Part shown: one piece after another, positions 1 through 7,809 of the stretch | How positions within the stretch are numbered: position 1 is the first letter of the stretch | How the letters are laid out: each line of letters begins with the position of its first letter | Assembly: GCA_018499965.2 (NCBI GenBank) | Contig: JAHBAS020000007.1 | Coordinates: 23,303-87,302 of the forward strand | Direction: 5' to 3' | DNA length: 64,000 nucleotides | Source of the DNA: Candidatus Uhrbacteria bacterium | GTDB taxonomy: Bacteria; Patescibacteriota; Patescibacteriia; 2-12-FULL-60-25 | Made by a program: the position numbers and the translations under genes | The notes under the pieces: model-generated | What the model saw: the letters and a program-made list of their open reading frames with translations, nothing else | Database searches by the model: none | Told to the model about the DNA's origin: nothing

Positions 1-546
1 AAAAATCGGCCCCCGTCTGATCTTTTAGTGAAAGCTCTGGAATACGTGTCTCAAAAAGGGAGAGCGATTGATATCGGTGGCGGCGCATTGAAGGATTCCC
101 GATATCTTCTCCAAGAAGGATTTGAGGTGATAAATATCGATAGTCAAAAATTGCCAGCGGATTTTACGCGGGATATTGATAAAGAGCGTTTCCAGCACGT
201 TGTCTCATCTTTTGAAAAGTACGTTTTTCCGAAAGAGGCGTACGATCTCGCATCGGCCATGTACGCATTGCCTTTTAACCGTCCAGAAACCTTCGATCGT
301 GTTTTTGAGGACGTGAAGAAATCGCTGCGCGTTCAGGGGATTTTGTGCGGGAATTTTTTCGGAGATCGTGATAGCTGGGCGAATGATCCAAAGATGACAT
401 TCCACACTTTGGATCGGGCGAAAGCATCGCTTGCGGATTTAGAGGTTTTGTTTTTTAAGGAGCGGGAGTGGGGCGGTATGCTCGCCGATGGCGTGACGAA
501 AAAGCATTGGCACATCTTCGAATTCATCGCACGAAGACAAGAATAG
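1..546 (+). CDS. SAM-dependent methyltransferase, 5' end outside the window
   Basis: Class I SAM-dependent methyltransferase of unknown substrate. The glycine-rich SAM loop AIDIGGGALKDSRYLL lies about 20 codons after a GTG at 28 and is followed by the acidic strand-2 end INID. Later strands read LCGNFFG and HIFEF, a TehB/UbiE-like order. The frame is open back to base 1 and reads RPPSDLLVKALEYV across the GTG; such a stretch normally precedes the SAM loop in short cytosolic methyltransferases, so I infer the real start lies upstream of the window. The protein is otherwise just a catalytic core. The next gene converges on it, so the context gives no clue to substrate. Confidence 0.75.
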   Translation, partial: KNRPPSDLLVKALEYVSQKGRAIDIGGGALKDSRYLLQEGFEVINIDSQKLPADFTRDIDKERFQHVVSSFEKYVFPKEAYDLASAMYALPFNRPETFDRVFEDVKKSLRVQGILCGNFFGDRDSWANDPKMTFHTLDRAKASLADLEVLFFKEREWGGMLADGVTKKHWHIFEFIARRQE

Positions 547-562
547 TTCGTTGAAAAGTGAA

Positions 563-585
563 AGCGGCCATCAAGGGATGGCCGC
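563..585. terminator. Hairpin between convergent genes
   Basis: AGCGGCCAT and ATGGCCGCT form a 9-bp stem with a 5-nt loop. The T-rich side faces the minus strand (TTTCACTTTTC), so it more likely ends the minus-strand gene whose stop codon it touches. The T-tract is weak. Confidence 0.4.
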
Positions 586-1143
586 TCATGTGCGAGGCTT
601 TGCGAGAAATACGGACTCTGCACCGAAATCCTTCATCATGTTGCGGAGTCTTGAGACTTCCAGTCCGCCACCAGCGCCGTACACCGAAAGGTAGAGACCG
701 AAACCGAGGTAGACCGCTGCGTGGTGGAAGAAATTCCCTTCACGATTCAGGAGGAAGACGATGTCTCCTTTTTTCAAACGCTTTGGGCAGGGAGATGTGC
801 GCCAGTATGTTCGCCCGAGAAGTTTTTCGTGTTGCTTGATGCCACCCATGAGATTCGCGAACGCATAACAGTCGAAGCTCATATCCTGCTTAGCATGGTA
901 AGACATGAGGAATCGAACGATGCCCTTGCGAATGCGCGGAGGAATATCAAGCGGGATCTTCTGTAACGCTGGTTTTTTCTGATACCTGAAGAATTTGATC
1001 CGCCGAACATCCCCGAGATTCTCATGTGTATTCAGGAGAATAGCGGTTCTCTTTTTCTGGATGACCAGAGGGTAGATGCGAACCTTTTGATGATCCGCAG
1101 TGGGAATGGTTGAGAGAAAAGGACTGATCAAAATGGTGAACAT
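586..1143 (-). CDS. Small papain-fold (NlpC/P60-like) hydrolase candidate
   Basis: About 185 residues. The second half carries a Cys in SFDCYAFANLM and, about 60 residues later, a His in FFHHAAVYLGFGLYLSVYG after KKGDIVFLL. That Cys-then-His order with a GD(I/V)VF strand between is typical of NlpC/P60 and CHAP-like cysteine hydrolases that cut peptidoglycan peptides. I see no export signal beyond a mildly hydrophobic N-terminus, so location is unclear. I chose the ATG at 1143 because GGAGGT lies just upstream (bases 1147-1153, minus strand); an earlier in-frame ATG lacks such a site. The family call is inference from a few residues. Confidence 0.5.
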   Translation of the reverse strand: MFTILISPFLSTIPTADHQKVRIYPLVIQKKRTAILLNTHENLGDVRRIKFFRYQKKPALQKIPLDIPPRIRKGIVRFLMSYHAKQDMSFDCYAFANLMGGIKQHEKLLGRTYWRTSPCPKRLKKGDIVFLLNREGNFFHHAAVYLGFGLYLSVYGAGGGLEVSRLRNMMKDFGAESVFLAKPRT

Positions 1144-1252
1144 TGAAGACCTCCATCGTTGAACCTGAGGCCTTAGTATCATAAAATGCCGTGAAAATCA
1201 AGACTTGGAGATCGGCGTTTACGGGTAACTCGTTTCCCTGTAGGCTTGGCAT

Positions 1253-1909
1253 ATGGAATTGGAATTTCTTTACGATCTCTCGAAGGATATCGAAAATTAC
1301 AAAAGGGCTTCGAAGTCGATCAATAATAAAATGCCGACGAAGATGCAATCTTTGTACATCGCTCAGTATGGCGATGCCTTTGAAGATCGAAAACTGGAAG
1401 CGTTTATCACGACCTATATTTCAGAACAAGGATTAATTATGCCCGCTGAAGCTGAGCGGATAAGGATGAGCTGGCGAGTCATCGAACAAGAGTTTTTAAA
1501 ACGCGTTGAACAGATTTTTGGCATAACGTGTCCGTTGGATGTCGTGCGCGTATACCTCACGACGGATGGTCGTTGTTCGTATCATACCGAGCAGGGATAT
1601 TTTTTCGTTTCCGTCACGAGACCATATCAAAACCGTACGATCATGCACGAATTATTTCATTTTTGGACATGGTGGGTTTTTCATGAAGAAGTTGAGAGTG
1701 GACGAATGACGAAAGAGCAGTATAACGACGTGAAAGAGTCGTTGACGGAACTGGTAAACGTGGAATGCAGTGATTTATTAGGTGATGTCCATGATGACGG
1801 GTATCCGCAACATCAAGAAATCCGGGCGGTGGTTAGAAAGACGTGGATAGAGACTAAGGATATAAAACGAGTTTTTGAGGTGGCTACGAAATTGGTGCTA
1901 AGCGCGTAA
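1253..1909 (+). CDS. Putative zinc metallopeptidase (HExxH)
   Basis: 218 residues, cytosolic by appearance. The zinc-binding motif HELFH occurs in RTIMHELFHFWTWW near residue 131. A later ESLTELVNVE could provide the third ligand, as in gluzincins. The N-terminal half is charged and helical without a recognised domain. Upstream of the ATG there is no good Shine-Dalgarno site. The gene stands alone between a minus-strand hydrolase and the small YwbE gene 21 bases downstream, with which it may share a transcript. Peptidase activity is inferred from the motif only; substrate unknown. Confidence 0.5.
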   Translation: MELEFLYDLSKDIENYKRASKSINNKMPTKMQSLYIAQYGDAFEDRKLEAFITTYISEQGLIMPAEAERIRMSWRVIEQEFLKRVEQIFGITCPLDVVRVYLTTDGRCSYHTEQGYFFVSVTRPYQNRTIMHELFHFWTWWVFHEEVESGRMTKEQYNDVKESLTELVNVECSDLLGDVHDDGYPQHQEIRAVVRKTWIETKDIKRVFEVATKLVLSA

Positions 1910-1930
1910 AGAAGTCCATGTTTTTCATGT

Positions 1931-2131
1931 ATGTCCGACGGAACGCTTCGTAGTAGTATCTATCCTGGCTTGGCCGTGGTGATCGTGTTAAAAGAGGATC
2001 AGAAAACCGGCAAAGGCACGCAAGGATTCGTCAAAGATATCCTCATGAATATCCCGGTTCATCCACGTGGCATCAAAGTCCGACTTGAAACCGGAGAAGT
2101 GGGGAGGGTGCAGTATATTTTGGGGTCGTAA
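1931..2131 (+). CDS. ywbE: YwbE family protein
   Basis: A 66-residue protein matching the YwbE (DUF2196) family over its full length: an early PGL-x-V-x-IVLK strand, TGKGTQGFVKDIL in the middle, then HPRGIKVRLETGEVGRVQ at the end. The family is a small beta-barrel protein of unknown function, common in Firmicutes, archaea and CPR bacteria. The spacing to the preceding gene (21 nt) allows cotranscription. Nothing in it suggests catalysis; nucleic-acid binding is sometimes supposed for such barrels, but this is only a guess here. Confidence 0.85.
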   Translation: MSDGTLRSSIYPGLAVVIVLKEDQKTGKGTQGFVKDILMNIPVHPRGIKVRLETGEVGRVQYILGS

Positions 2132-2139
2132 TTCGAATA

Positions 2140-2195
2140 TGTATACCATTGACACTTTGGTATACAAGTGTATACTTATGATAATAAGGTATACA
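2140..2195 (+). promoter_or_regulatory. Promoter covered by four GTATAC operator half-sites
   Basis: A -35 TTGACA (2149-2154) and a -10 TATACT (2171-2176) are separated by 16 bp. GTATAC occurs at 2141, 2160, 2170 and 2189, with spacings 19, 10 and 19. This makes two inverted pairs (GTATACC...GGTATAC and GTATACTT...AAGGTATAC) that bracket both promoter boxes. I infer autorepression by the HTH protein encoded just downstream. Transcription should start near 2183, so the ATG at 2168 cannot be the translation start. Confidence 0.75.
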
Positions 2196-2200
2196 TCTCT

Positions 2201-2470
2201 ATGAGGAATATGGCTAAAGAAAAGCAATTTTTGACCGTTATTGAGGCCGCGAAAGCCATGGGGGTGACGCGTGCTGCAATTTATAAGAAGATGAAAAATG
2301 GGCAAATTCCGTTTGAGAAAGTTTACGGCCACTTTTTGATTCCTGCAGAAGGGGTTGAAGGGGGTGCTATGAGAGGCCTTACAGAGGAAGGAAAGGCGGA
2401 AATTGATCAAGGGGTCGCTAAGGCGATGAAAGAATATGGCGAGACATTGAAGCTTCTTGGGAAAGAATAG
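2201..2470 (+). CDS. HTH (excisionase/MerR-like) antitoxin and autorepressor
   Basis: About 89 residues. The N-terminal half is a short winged-helix/excisionase-type DNA-binding unit: FLTVIEAAKAMGVTRAAIYKKMKNGQIPFEKVYGHFLIP. The C-terminal half is a charged helix (GLTEEGKAEIDQGVAKAMKEYGETLKLLGKE), suitable for holding the toxin. It ends one base before the start of a Doc-type toxin. The start is either 2201 or the second ATG at 2210; both lie after the predicted transcription start. Role inferred from order, size and the operator array upstream: DNA-binding antitoxin of a type II toxin-antitoxin pair. Confidence 0.75.
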   Translation: MRNMAKEKQFLTVIEAAKAMGVTRAAIYKKMKNGQIPFEKVYGHFLIPAEGVEGGAMRGLTEEGKAEIDQGVAKAMKEYGETLKLLGKE

Positions 2471-2471
2471 T

Positions 2472-2930
2472 ATGTTGCATACGATCGTGTCTTTGAGCAT
2501 TCAGGATATTCAATATCTTGCACATTCGTTTGCGAGGCGAATGATGGAATGGGGTGAGCCTATTCCGGATTTTGAAACACGATATCCGAATATTTTGGAA
2601 TCATGCATCAACACGCCTTTTCAGAAATTCAATAAAAAGTTTCTCTATAAAGGCCTTGAAGAAAAGGCGGCCATTTTGTTTTACCTCCTGATCAAGAATC
2701 ATCCTTTCCAGAACGGAAATAAACGCATTGCCGTTATGTCGCTTCTTGTTTTTCTCCACGTGAATAAGAAATGGCTCATCACGGAGCCGAATGGACTCTA
2801 TCGTTTTGCCGTGTGGGTCGCGCAAAGTCCTACGGAAGTTCGTGATGAGGTTGTGATGGCGATTCGGAAATTCATTAAGAAGAACATCGTGAACATTGCT
2901 GATGTAAAAGGTTCACTCATCGTCACGTAA
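2472..2930 (+). CDS. Doc/Fic-type toxin
   Basis: 152 residues, close to the Doc family's usual length of about 125-150. The Fic active-site loop is present as HPFQNGNKRIA (His about residue 77, Arg 85), the form used by Doc proteins, which phosphorylate EF-Tu, and related to AMPylating Fic enzymes. The preceding helix GLEEKAAILFYLLIKN is also typical. The ATG lies one base after the antitoxin stop, so translation is probably coupled. Whether it transfers phosphate or AMP cannot be told from sequence. A strong bidirectional hairpin follows 20 bases after the stop. Confidence 0.85.
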   Translation: MLHTIVSLSIQDIQYLAHSFARRMMEWGEPIPDFETRYPNILESCINTPFQKFNKKFLYKGLEEKAAILFYLLIKNHPFQNGNKRIAVMSLLVFLHVNKKWLITEPNGLYRFAVWVAQSPTEVRDEVVMAIRKFIKKNIVNIADVKGSLIVT

Positions 2931-2950
2931 GATAGAGGAGATAAATTTTA

Positions 2951-2982
2951 AAACCCCGAAAGCACGTATGCTTTCGGGGTTT
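2951..2982. terminator. Bidirectional terminator
   Basis: A 13-bp perfect stem, AAACCCCGAAAGC with GCTTTCGGGGTTT, and a 6-nt loop. It lies between the convergent toxin gene and the repeat-protein gene; A and T runs flank both sides. Confidence 0.85.
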
Positions 2983-3009
2983 GAGATGGTCCTTTCTGAG
3001 TGAGGTGTC

Positions 3010-3912
3010 TTAGTAGCGAGGCGGAGCCTTCTTTCGAATCTCCATGAGTTCCGCGCGGCTCGTGCCGAGCTCCTTGAGCGATGTCTTCGCTCTTCGGATA
3101 TGTTTCCGTACCTCTGAGAGCCAGTAGAGCGACGGGCTCTCTCGAGCGATCCTGAGCGCTTCTTCCGCTCTTTGTTTGTGATACGCACTGGGATAGACGA
3201 GCTCGCGAAGCTCAGCGTCAGACGTGCCGATATCTTCGAGGTTTTGATTGATGCATGCGAGAAATTGTCTGATATACCAAATATTGGTCGAAATGTACCG
3301 ATAATTAGTCGATTTTCCTCTCGTTTCTCTCAGTTCGTCCAGTAACGCTTTTGCTTTTCTGAGCGCTAGCGTATGCAATTTTGTCTCTGTCACGCCTATC
3401 TCTTTACGCGGATATTTTTTCGGATCCCGCAGGAGATCTAAAATATTCGCCTCGCGCGAGTCTCTCTCATAGAACTCTCCTTTCTTGAAGGCGAGGACGA
3501 TCTTTTTCGCCTCCGTGATCCTATACGGTTTGCCATCCGTGAAGTCATCGAGTTCTTTCTTAGTTGTGCCGATGTGATGTGGTACGCAGTTGGCGAGAGC
3601 AAGGCATCTTCGTACATGCCAAGCGGCCATTTTAGTCTCTGCAGCATAGAGCATGCAGTATTTTCTGGCGCGTCCGAGATGTCGTTTCGCTTCTTGAAGG
3701 TATCCGTCTTCAATTCGATCTCGAAGTATTTTTTCGGAAAGTCCGATATCACGCCAGGTTGCATGGGCGCGAAGGAGGAGATAGCTCATACGCATGATGG
3801 CATATGTGTGATCTACCTCATTGCGTCGAAAGGCATCGGCGAGTTTTTGTGCGCACTCGAGATACTTCGGGGCATGATAGCTTGGTTGTTGAAGGGGCGG
3901 TGCTTTTTCCAT
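3010..3912 (-). CDS. Unrecognised helical repeat protein
   Basis: 300 residues, Lys/Arg-rich and mostly helical; I do not recognise the family. It contains five spaced copies of a short motif: RDIGLSEKIL, HHIGTTKKEL, KEIGVTETKL, EDIGTSDAEL and KELGTSRAEL, roughly 40-70 residues apart. Each follows a helix carrying Leu/Ala/Arg. This suggests a solenoid of helical hairpins with a conserved G-(T/L)-(S/T) turn. No signal peptide or membrane span. The start at 3912 is supported by AAGGAGG upstream on the minus strand. It is a single-gene unit; its role is unknown. Confidence 0.6.
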   Translation of the reverse strand: MEKAPPLQQPSYHAPKYLECAQKLADAFRRNEVDHTYAIMRMSYLLLRAHATWRDIGLSEKILRDRIEDGYLQEAKRHLGRARKYCMLYAAETKMAAWHVRRCLALANCVPHHIGTTKKELDDFTDGKPYRITEAKKIVLAFKKGEFYERDSREANILDLLRDPKKYPRKEIGVTETKLHTLALRKAKALLDELRETRGKSTNYRYISTNIWYIRQFLACINQNLEDIGTSDAELRELVYPSAYHKQRAEEALRIARESPSLYWLSEVRKHIRRAKTSLKELGTSRAELMEIRKKAPPRY

Positions 3913-4044
3913 GAAAACCTCCTTATGTAGCTAGGGTTTTCATGCGAGTAAATCATAAAATGACAATACAGTAAACAGGTTAAAGTCTATTATTACGTTA
4001 AATATTGCATTTTTATCAATTTTTTGTTAAACTTGTTAACAAAT

Positions 4045-4788
4045 ATGGATCAAACCATTCTCCAATCCTTAATTGCCGTTGGGCTTTCTGAAAAAGAAGC
4101 CCGGGTTTTCATTGCCCTCTTAGGTCTTGGCGAAGGGACGGCTAGCGCTATTGCGAAGAAAGCGGAAATTAAGCGTTCAATCGTTTATTTTACGCTGCAG
4201 AAACTCATTGAAAACGGCTATGCACAAGAAATCGGCAATCAAAAGGTGAAACGATATGTCGCGGTTCCGGCTATGAGGTTGCTTCAGCATGTCCAAGCGA
4301 ATGTGGAGAATTTGCGCATGATGATTCCCTTGTTGAACGCTATGCAGCGGGGACGGGAAGACCAGCCTCGCATCGAATTGTTTGAGGGGAAAGAGGCGAT
4401 CCTCCCGGTCTATCGTTCGATGGAATTTGCGCAGCAGTCGTTATATTTCACGTGTTGGGAAAAAGTGAAATGTGCCTTTCCGGAAGAGGTTCGTCGCTGG
4501 TCGGTGAATGCGGCAAGCGTTCGGAATCCGAACAAGGTAAAAAACATCATCGTCGACGATAAGGCTGGTCGTGAAATGGCAAAAGCCGTAGGAGGGAATC
4601 CGAAGCAGGAGTTCCGCGTTTTACCGAAAGATCTTTCCTACTGTATGAATATCGGCATCGCCGATACCACCGTCGCGATCACCAACTTCGATCCGCTTTT
4701 CGTGGTTGTGATTCGTTCGAAGGCGATTGCGGAAGGCGTTGCCGCGCTATTTGATCTCGCATGGCAGTCGGCAAAACCACTGCGATGA
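4045..4788 (+). CDS. TrmB-family transcriptional regulator
   Basis: 247 residues. The N-terminal winged helix is clear: a GLSEKEARVFIALLGLGEGT helix, AIAKKAEIKRSIVYFTLQKLIENGYAQE recognition region, then a coiled-coil linker and a C-terminal sensing domain (IELFEGKEAILPVYR...). TrmB-type regulators typically bind sugars, though CPR members have unknown ligands. A paralogue lies at 50800-51594. I start at the ATG at 4045; a TTG at 4024 is in frame but lacks a ribosome site. The upstream TAAACT (4028-4033) could be a -10 box 11 bases before the start. Converges with the kinase gene (7-base gap). Confidence 0.85.
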   Translation: MDQTILQSLIAVGLSEKEARVFIALLGLGEGTASAIAKKAEIKRSIVYFTLQKLIENGYAQEIGNQKVKRYVAVPAMRLLQHVQANVENLRMMIPLLNAMQRGREDQPRIELFEGKEAILPVYRSMEFAQQSLYFTCWEKVKCAFPEEVRRWSVNAASVRNPNKVKNIIVDDKAGREMAKAVGGNPKQEFRVLPKDLSYCMNIGIADTTVAITNFDPLFVVVIRSKAIAEGVAALFDLAWQSAKPLR

Positions 4789-4795
4789 CGTTGAT

Positions 4796-5461
4796 CTATT
4801 TTATTTTCTCAATCATCTCCACCGCTTCATCGATCTGTTTCGCGAGATCATCTCGCGACGTATCAAATGTATAGAGGAACGGAAAATCAAGGTGTTCGTG
4901 CAATGGTTTTCGACGCAGGTAGTTCGCGATCGCATGATCGGCATCACGAAGGATCGGATGATGCTCTGCATTGTCTGATGGCTGATGTCGGATACGAAGC
5001 CTTTCGAGGATAAGCGGTTCTGGCGCTTGGATGTGTATCCAAATGATTCGTATATCAGGATGCCCTTCTGTATTCGCTCGAACGAGATCTTTTCCATTAC
5101 CTGCACAATCGGAATCTATGCCAATGCTATATCCGAGATCGATATATTTTTTAGCGAGGGAATCCGCGATCTCCAGGGTTCGAAGGAGATTGTAGCCTTT
5201 GAGTTGCAATTGCCTGCGAATCTCATCTCCGGAAATACGAACGAGTCCGAGTCGCGCGCTGAGGAGTTTGATGACCGTCGTCTTTCCGGATCCAACGAGT
5301 CCAACCGGACAGAGGATGATTTGCGGTTGATGTTTTTGAGTGGGGAGGACGATCGTCTCTTCCATCCCTTTTACGATTTCTTCAAACGTTTCATCCGTAA
5401 GTTCTGCGCCCTTGGCGGATTCTTGTTTTGCTTTTTGGACGGCTTCAAATTCGTGTGACAT
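4796..5461 (-). CDS. P-loop kinase/ATPase (AAA_33 type)
   Basis: 221 residues. A Walker A motif GLVGSGKTT follows IILCPV near residue 55, and the layout resembles AAA_33/zeta-toxin-like small-molecule kinases: ISGDEIRRQLQLKGYN after the P-loop, an acidic DSDCAGNGKDL strand, IIWIHIQAPEP, and an RIRHQPSDNAEHH lid. Substrate unknown; nothing nearby suggests an antitoxin. On the minus strand TACCAT sits exactly 6 nt before the ATG and there is no Shine-Dalgarno site, consistent with a leaderless transcript. An N-terminal 45-residue charged extension precedes the kinase fold. Confidence 0.75.
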   Translation of the reverse strand: MSHEFEAVQKAKQESAKGAELTDETFEEIVKGMEETIVLPTQKHQPQIILCPVGLVGSGKTTVIKLLSARLGLVRISGDEIRRQLQLKGYNLLRTLEIADSLAKKYIDLGYSIGIDSDCAGNGKDLVRANTEGHPDIRIIWIHIQAPEPLILERLRIRHQPSDNAEHHPILRDADHAIANYLRRKPLHEHLDFPFLYTFDTSRDDLAKQIDEAVEMIEKIK

Positions 5462-5467
5462 ACGAGG

Positions 5468-5473
5468 ATGGTA
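5468..5473 (-). promoter_or_regulatory. -10 box for a leaderless transcript
   Basis: TACCAT on the minus strand ends 6 nt before the ATG at 5461, so transcription should begin at or next to the A of the start codon. No clear -35 was found. Confidence 0.5.
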
Positions 5474-5510
5474 AAATGGAATAGGGTAGAAAACAAGATG
5501 TCGTGTACGA

Positions 5511-5543
5511 TTGACAGAGTGCTTGTTTTCTGTTTACCTATAC
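5511..5543 (+). promoter_or_regulatory. Promoter of the 96-residue protein gene
   Basis: A consensus -35 TTGACA (5511-5516) is followed by a T/A-rich stretch with TTACCT (5534-5539, 17 bp spacer) or CTATAC (5538-5543) as -10. A good Shine-Dalgarno site, GGAGG at 5550-5554, follows before the ATG at 5559. Confidence 0.55.
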
Positions 5544-5558
5544 GTCCACGGAGGAAGC

Positions 5559-5849
5559 ATGAACGCCAGACAATCTGATTTTGAACCTCTTCCAAAAGTA
5601 CCTTCTATCGTTGAACTTCCCAGAACGCCATCTCAAGAATCCGTATTGCTCAGCGCTTTGCTCGACGACCCGCGGCTCGTGACACTCGGTCGTGTACGAC
5701 AAATTCTCACGTCTCAAGGTCCTATCGACATGACGATTCGGCGAGGCAATGTTTTTGCGGATGAAGCGCAGGCGTATATAGAAATCGGGATCGCGCCTCC
5801 GAGTATGGATCGCGTCCCCCGGGATCGAAGAAGAAGTTCAACGAGCTAG
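5559..5849 (+). CDS. Small hypothetical protein
   Basis: 96 residues, unrecognised. The N-terminus is Pro- and Glu-rich (FEPLPKVPSIVELPRTPSQES), followed by a short amphipathic segment SVLLSALLDDPRLVTLGRVRQILTSQGPIDMTIRRG and a charged tail ending in RDRRRSSTS. No membrane span or signal peptide. The start at 5559 is set by GGAGGAAGC immediately upstream and by a consensus TTGACA about 45 bases before. It is a monocistronic unit closed by the hairpin at 5871-5901. Confidence 0.55.
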   Translation: MNARQSDFEPLPKVPSIVELPRTPSQESVLLSALLDDPRLVTLGRVRQILTSQGPIDMTIRRGNVFADEAQAYIEIGIAPPSMDRVPRDRRRSSTS

Positions 5850-5870
5850 CGACGATCGTCGCAATGAATG

Positions 5871-5901
5871 AAACGGTCTTCCCTCTCCAGGAAGACCGTT
5901 T
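5871..5901. terminator. Bidirectional terminator
   Basis: AAACGGTCTTCC and GGAAGACCGTTT form a 12-bp stem with a 7-nt loop between two convergent genes. Confidence 0.8.
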
Positions 5902-5904
5902 GTG

Positions 5905-7722
5905 CTATGCGGCGCGTGATTGCCTGTCTGATTGATTGAGAAGTTCTTGAATTCGTTCTTGATCTTCCGCACTGGGGGCCTCGAAGCTTTCTCTGGTCGG
6001 GAAATATTCCGCGAAGCGTTTTGTTGGCTGGCTCGTATCCTCGATGGCTTTGGTTTTCGGCTTTGGCTTTGCGAAGAGATTGAGGAATCGTTTTTTCGCC
6101 TCAAGAAGTTGGCGAGCATCGCTGCTCCATTCCGGAGGCAGGAATCCGATCCGTTGAAGCGTTGAGGCATTCGCCAATCCCACGAGATTCGGCGGCGGCC
6201 ATCCGGCTTTCTTCGCTTCTTTTCGGAGCTTAGCTTCTTCTTTTTTGCGTGCCGCCTCTGCCGCCTCCCTCTCTTTCGTGTCGCGCTCCACTGCGATCCG
6301 TTCAAGGGCTTCGCGATCCTGCTCGCGTCTTGCTTTTCGTTCTGCCTGCGTGTGCGCTTTTTCTTCTCTGAGTTTTTGCCTCTCGGATTCCGAAAGCGTG
6401 ACGTCCTGTTCTTGTTTTTGGATTTTCTGCTGAAGTCGCTCAAGCTCGATACGTCGCGCGTTTTCTTCTTCTTGCGCTCGTAATTTTGCAATTGCGGCGA
6501 TCGCCTGGGCTTCCCGTTCGGCCTTTTCTTTCTCGCGTGCGCGATACTCTTCTCCAAGTCGCATGGCCGCTTCCTGCTTTTCTTGAAAATCCTTCTGTTC
6601 GGCGATCAGATCTTCTTCGGTTAATCCCAAAAGCGTCAGGAGGCGATGGCGTTCGGATGCGATCGTTTCCTGATCTTCTCCCTGATCGCTTTCTTCAAGC
6701 GAATCGATGAGCGGACGTAGCGTTTCAAAGGAATCCCGTCGATTCACGGGTGCGAGCGCAGGTCGACGGAGCGCAGCCTCGAAAGATTCTTTGACGGCTT
6801 CCGCTTCGAGGACAACGAGATGCGTTGATGATCCCTGAAGGTGTCGTTCGGCCTTTTCGAGAACGAGGGCTTGGCTTTTCTTTCCCTCTTTATGAACGCC
6901 TCGCTTAAATGTTTTGAGCTGAAAATCCAGGCGATCACCCGCGGCGGTGATTTGAACGTCGATGGATCCGCGATCCGAGCGGAGATCCTCGCGTGGCGTT
7001 CCATGGCTCACAGAAACGAGGTGTCCGGTATCAGCTGCGTGGATGAGGCGACGGATCAGGTAAATCTCTTCGAGCTCAAATCGTTTGCCCCAATCTTCCT
7101 CCGCGAGTCCCTCGATGATCTCTTTGAGCTGACGATCAAGTTCGGCGAGTTGTTCCTTGCGTTCCGCATCGTCTGGAATCCGTTCCGCAAGTCGAATGCG
7201 CAAATCATTGATAAGCACCTCAATATCCGACCTTTTAAGAGAGATGTTTTCGCTGAGCGCGAATGTGGGTTCTGCGTGGAGTTTTAGGAGGCTTTCATAA
7301 TGGCCAACGGCTTTCCGTTCTGCTTCGAGGATTTGTTCGCGGAACGGAAAGACTTCGAATTCATCCGCCACTTCTTGGCGCGTAAGCGTTTCGGATGGCT
7401 TTGGTTCGCGTTCCTGGTGTGCGGGCTGTCGGATCAGCGCGGCTTGCCATGCTCCGCCGTGATAGAAATTTGCTTTCTCGTGGAGTTCGATGCCTCTGAT
7501 GAAATGGAGGAGCGAACCAAGTTCATGCCGCTCTTGCTCAATCGTTCCGATGCGCTCATCTCGGCGAGCGTCGTCAATGCGTCGCTCGATGACGCTCGCC
7601 TCGATATCGCCGTAGATGAAGTCTCGTGCATATCGATTGAGTGTCTGATCGTACTGCGTATCCGGCGTATCGCTTTCATGATACGGACGGGCATTTCGGA
7701 TGAATGATTCGCGCTCGGACAT
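5905..7722 (-). CDS. Large coiled-coil protein, unrecognised
   Basis: About 605 residues, cytosolic, no recognised domain. The N-terminal 300 residues are mixed helix with a DRGSIDVQITAAGDRLDFQLKTFKRG segment that reads like a beta core (residues about 250-290). Residues about 390-510 form a long Glu/Lys/Arg/Gln-rich coiled coil (repeats of REKEKAEREAQAIAAI and EKAHTQAERKARREQ). The C-terminus holds WPPPNLVGLANASTLQRIGFLPPEW, then charged sequence. I start at the ATG at 7722 because TATACT lies exactly 6 nt upstream, and an ATG at 7818 would place that promoter inside the gene. Divergent from the M15-like peptidase. Confidence 0.6.
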   Translation of the reverse strand: MSERESFIRNARPYHESDTPDTQYDQTLNRYARDFIYGDIEASVIERRIDDARRDERIGTIEQERHELGSLLHFIRGIELHEKANFYHGGAWQAALIRQPAHQEREPKPSETLTRQEVADEFEVFPFREQILEAERKAVGHYESLLKLHAEPTFALSENISLKRSDIEVLINDLRIRLAERIPDDAERKEQLAELDRQLKEIIEGLAEEDWGKRFELEEIYLIRRLIHAADTGHLVSVSHGTPREDLRSDRGSIDVQITAAGDRLDFQLKTFKRGVHKEGKKSQALVLEKAERHLQGSSTHLVVLEAEAVKESFEAALRRPALAPVNRRDSFETLRPLIDSLEESDQGEDQETIASERHRLLTLLGLTEEDLIAEQKDFQEKQEAAMRLGEEYRAREKEKAEREAQAIAAIAKLRAQEEENARRIELERLQQKIQKQEQDVTLSESERQKLREEKAHTQAERKARREQDREALERIAVERDTKEREAAEAARKKEEAKLRKEAKKAGWPPPNLVGLANASTLQRIGFLPPEWSSDARQLLEAKKRFLNLFAKPKPKTKAIEDTSQPTKRFAEYFPTRESFEAPSAEDQERIQELLNQSDRQSRAA

Positions 7723-7728
7723 ATGATG

Positions 7729-7734
7729 AGTATA
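7729..7734 (-). promoter_or_regulatory. -10 box for a leaderless transcript
   Basis: TATACT on the minus strand, 6 nt before the ATG at 7722. It lies between the divergent starts at 7722 and 7810. Confidence 0.6.
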
Positions 7735-7809
7735 GACGTTTTGCGCCTTATCAGAAAGAGAGAAAGTACCGACTTTTCGGACGCTTCCATCTACGATATG
7801 CTTTTTCAT

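Noticed and set aside
2168..2200. ATG at 2168 as start of the antitoxin gene
   Set aside because: It lies upstream of the -10 box (2171-2176), so the mRNA cannot include it.
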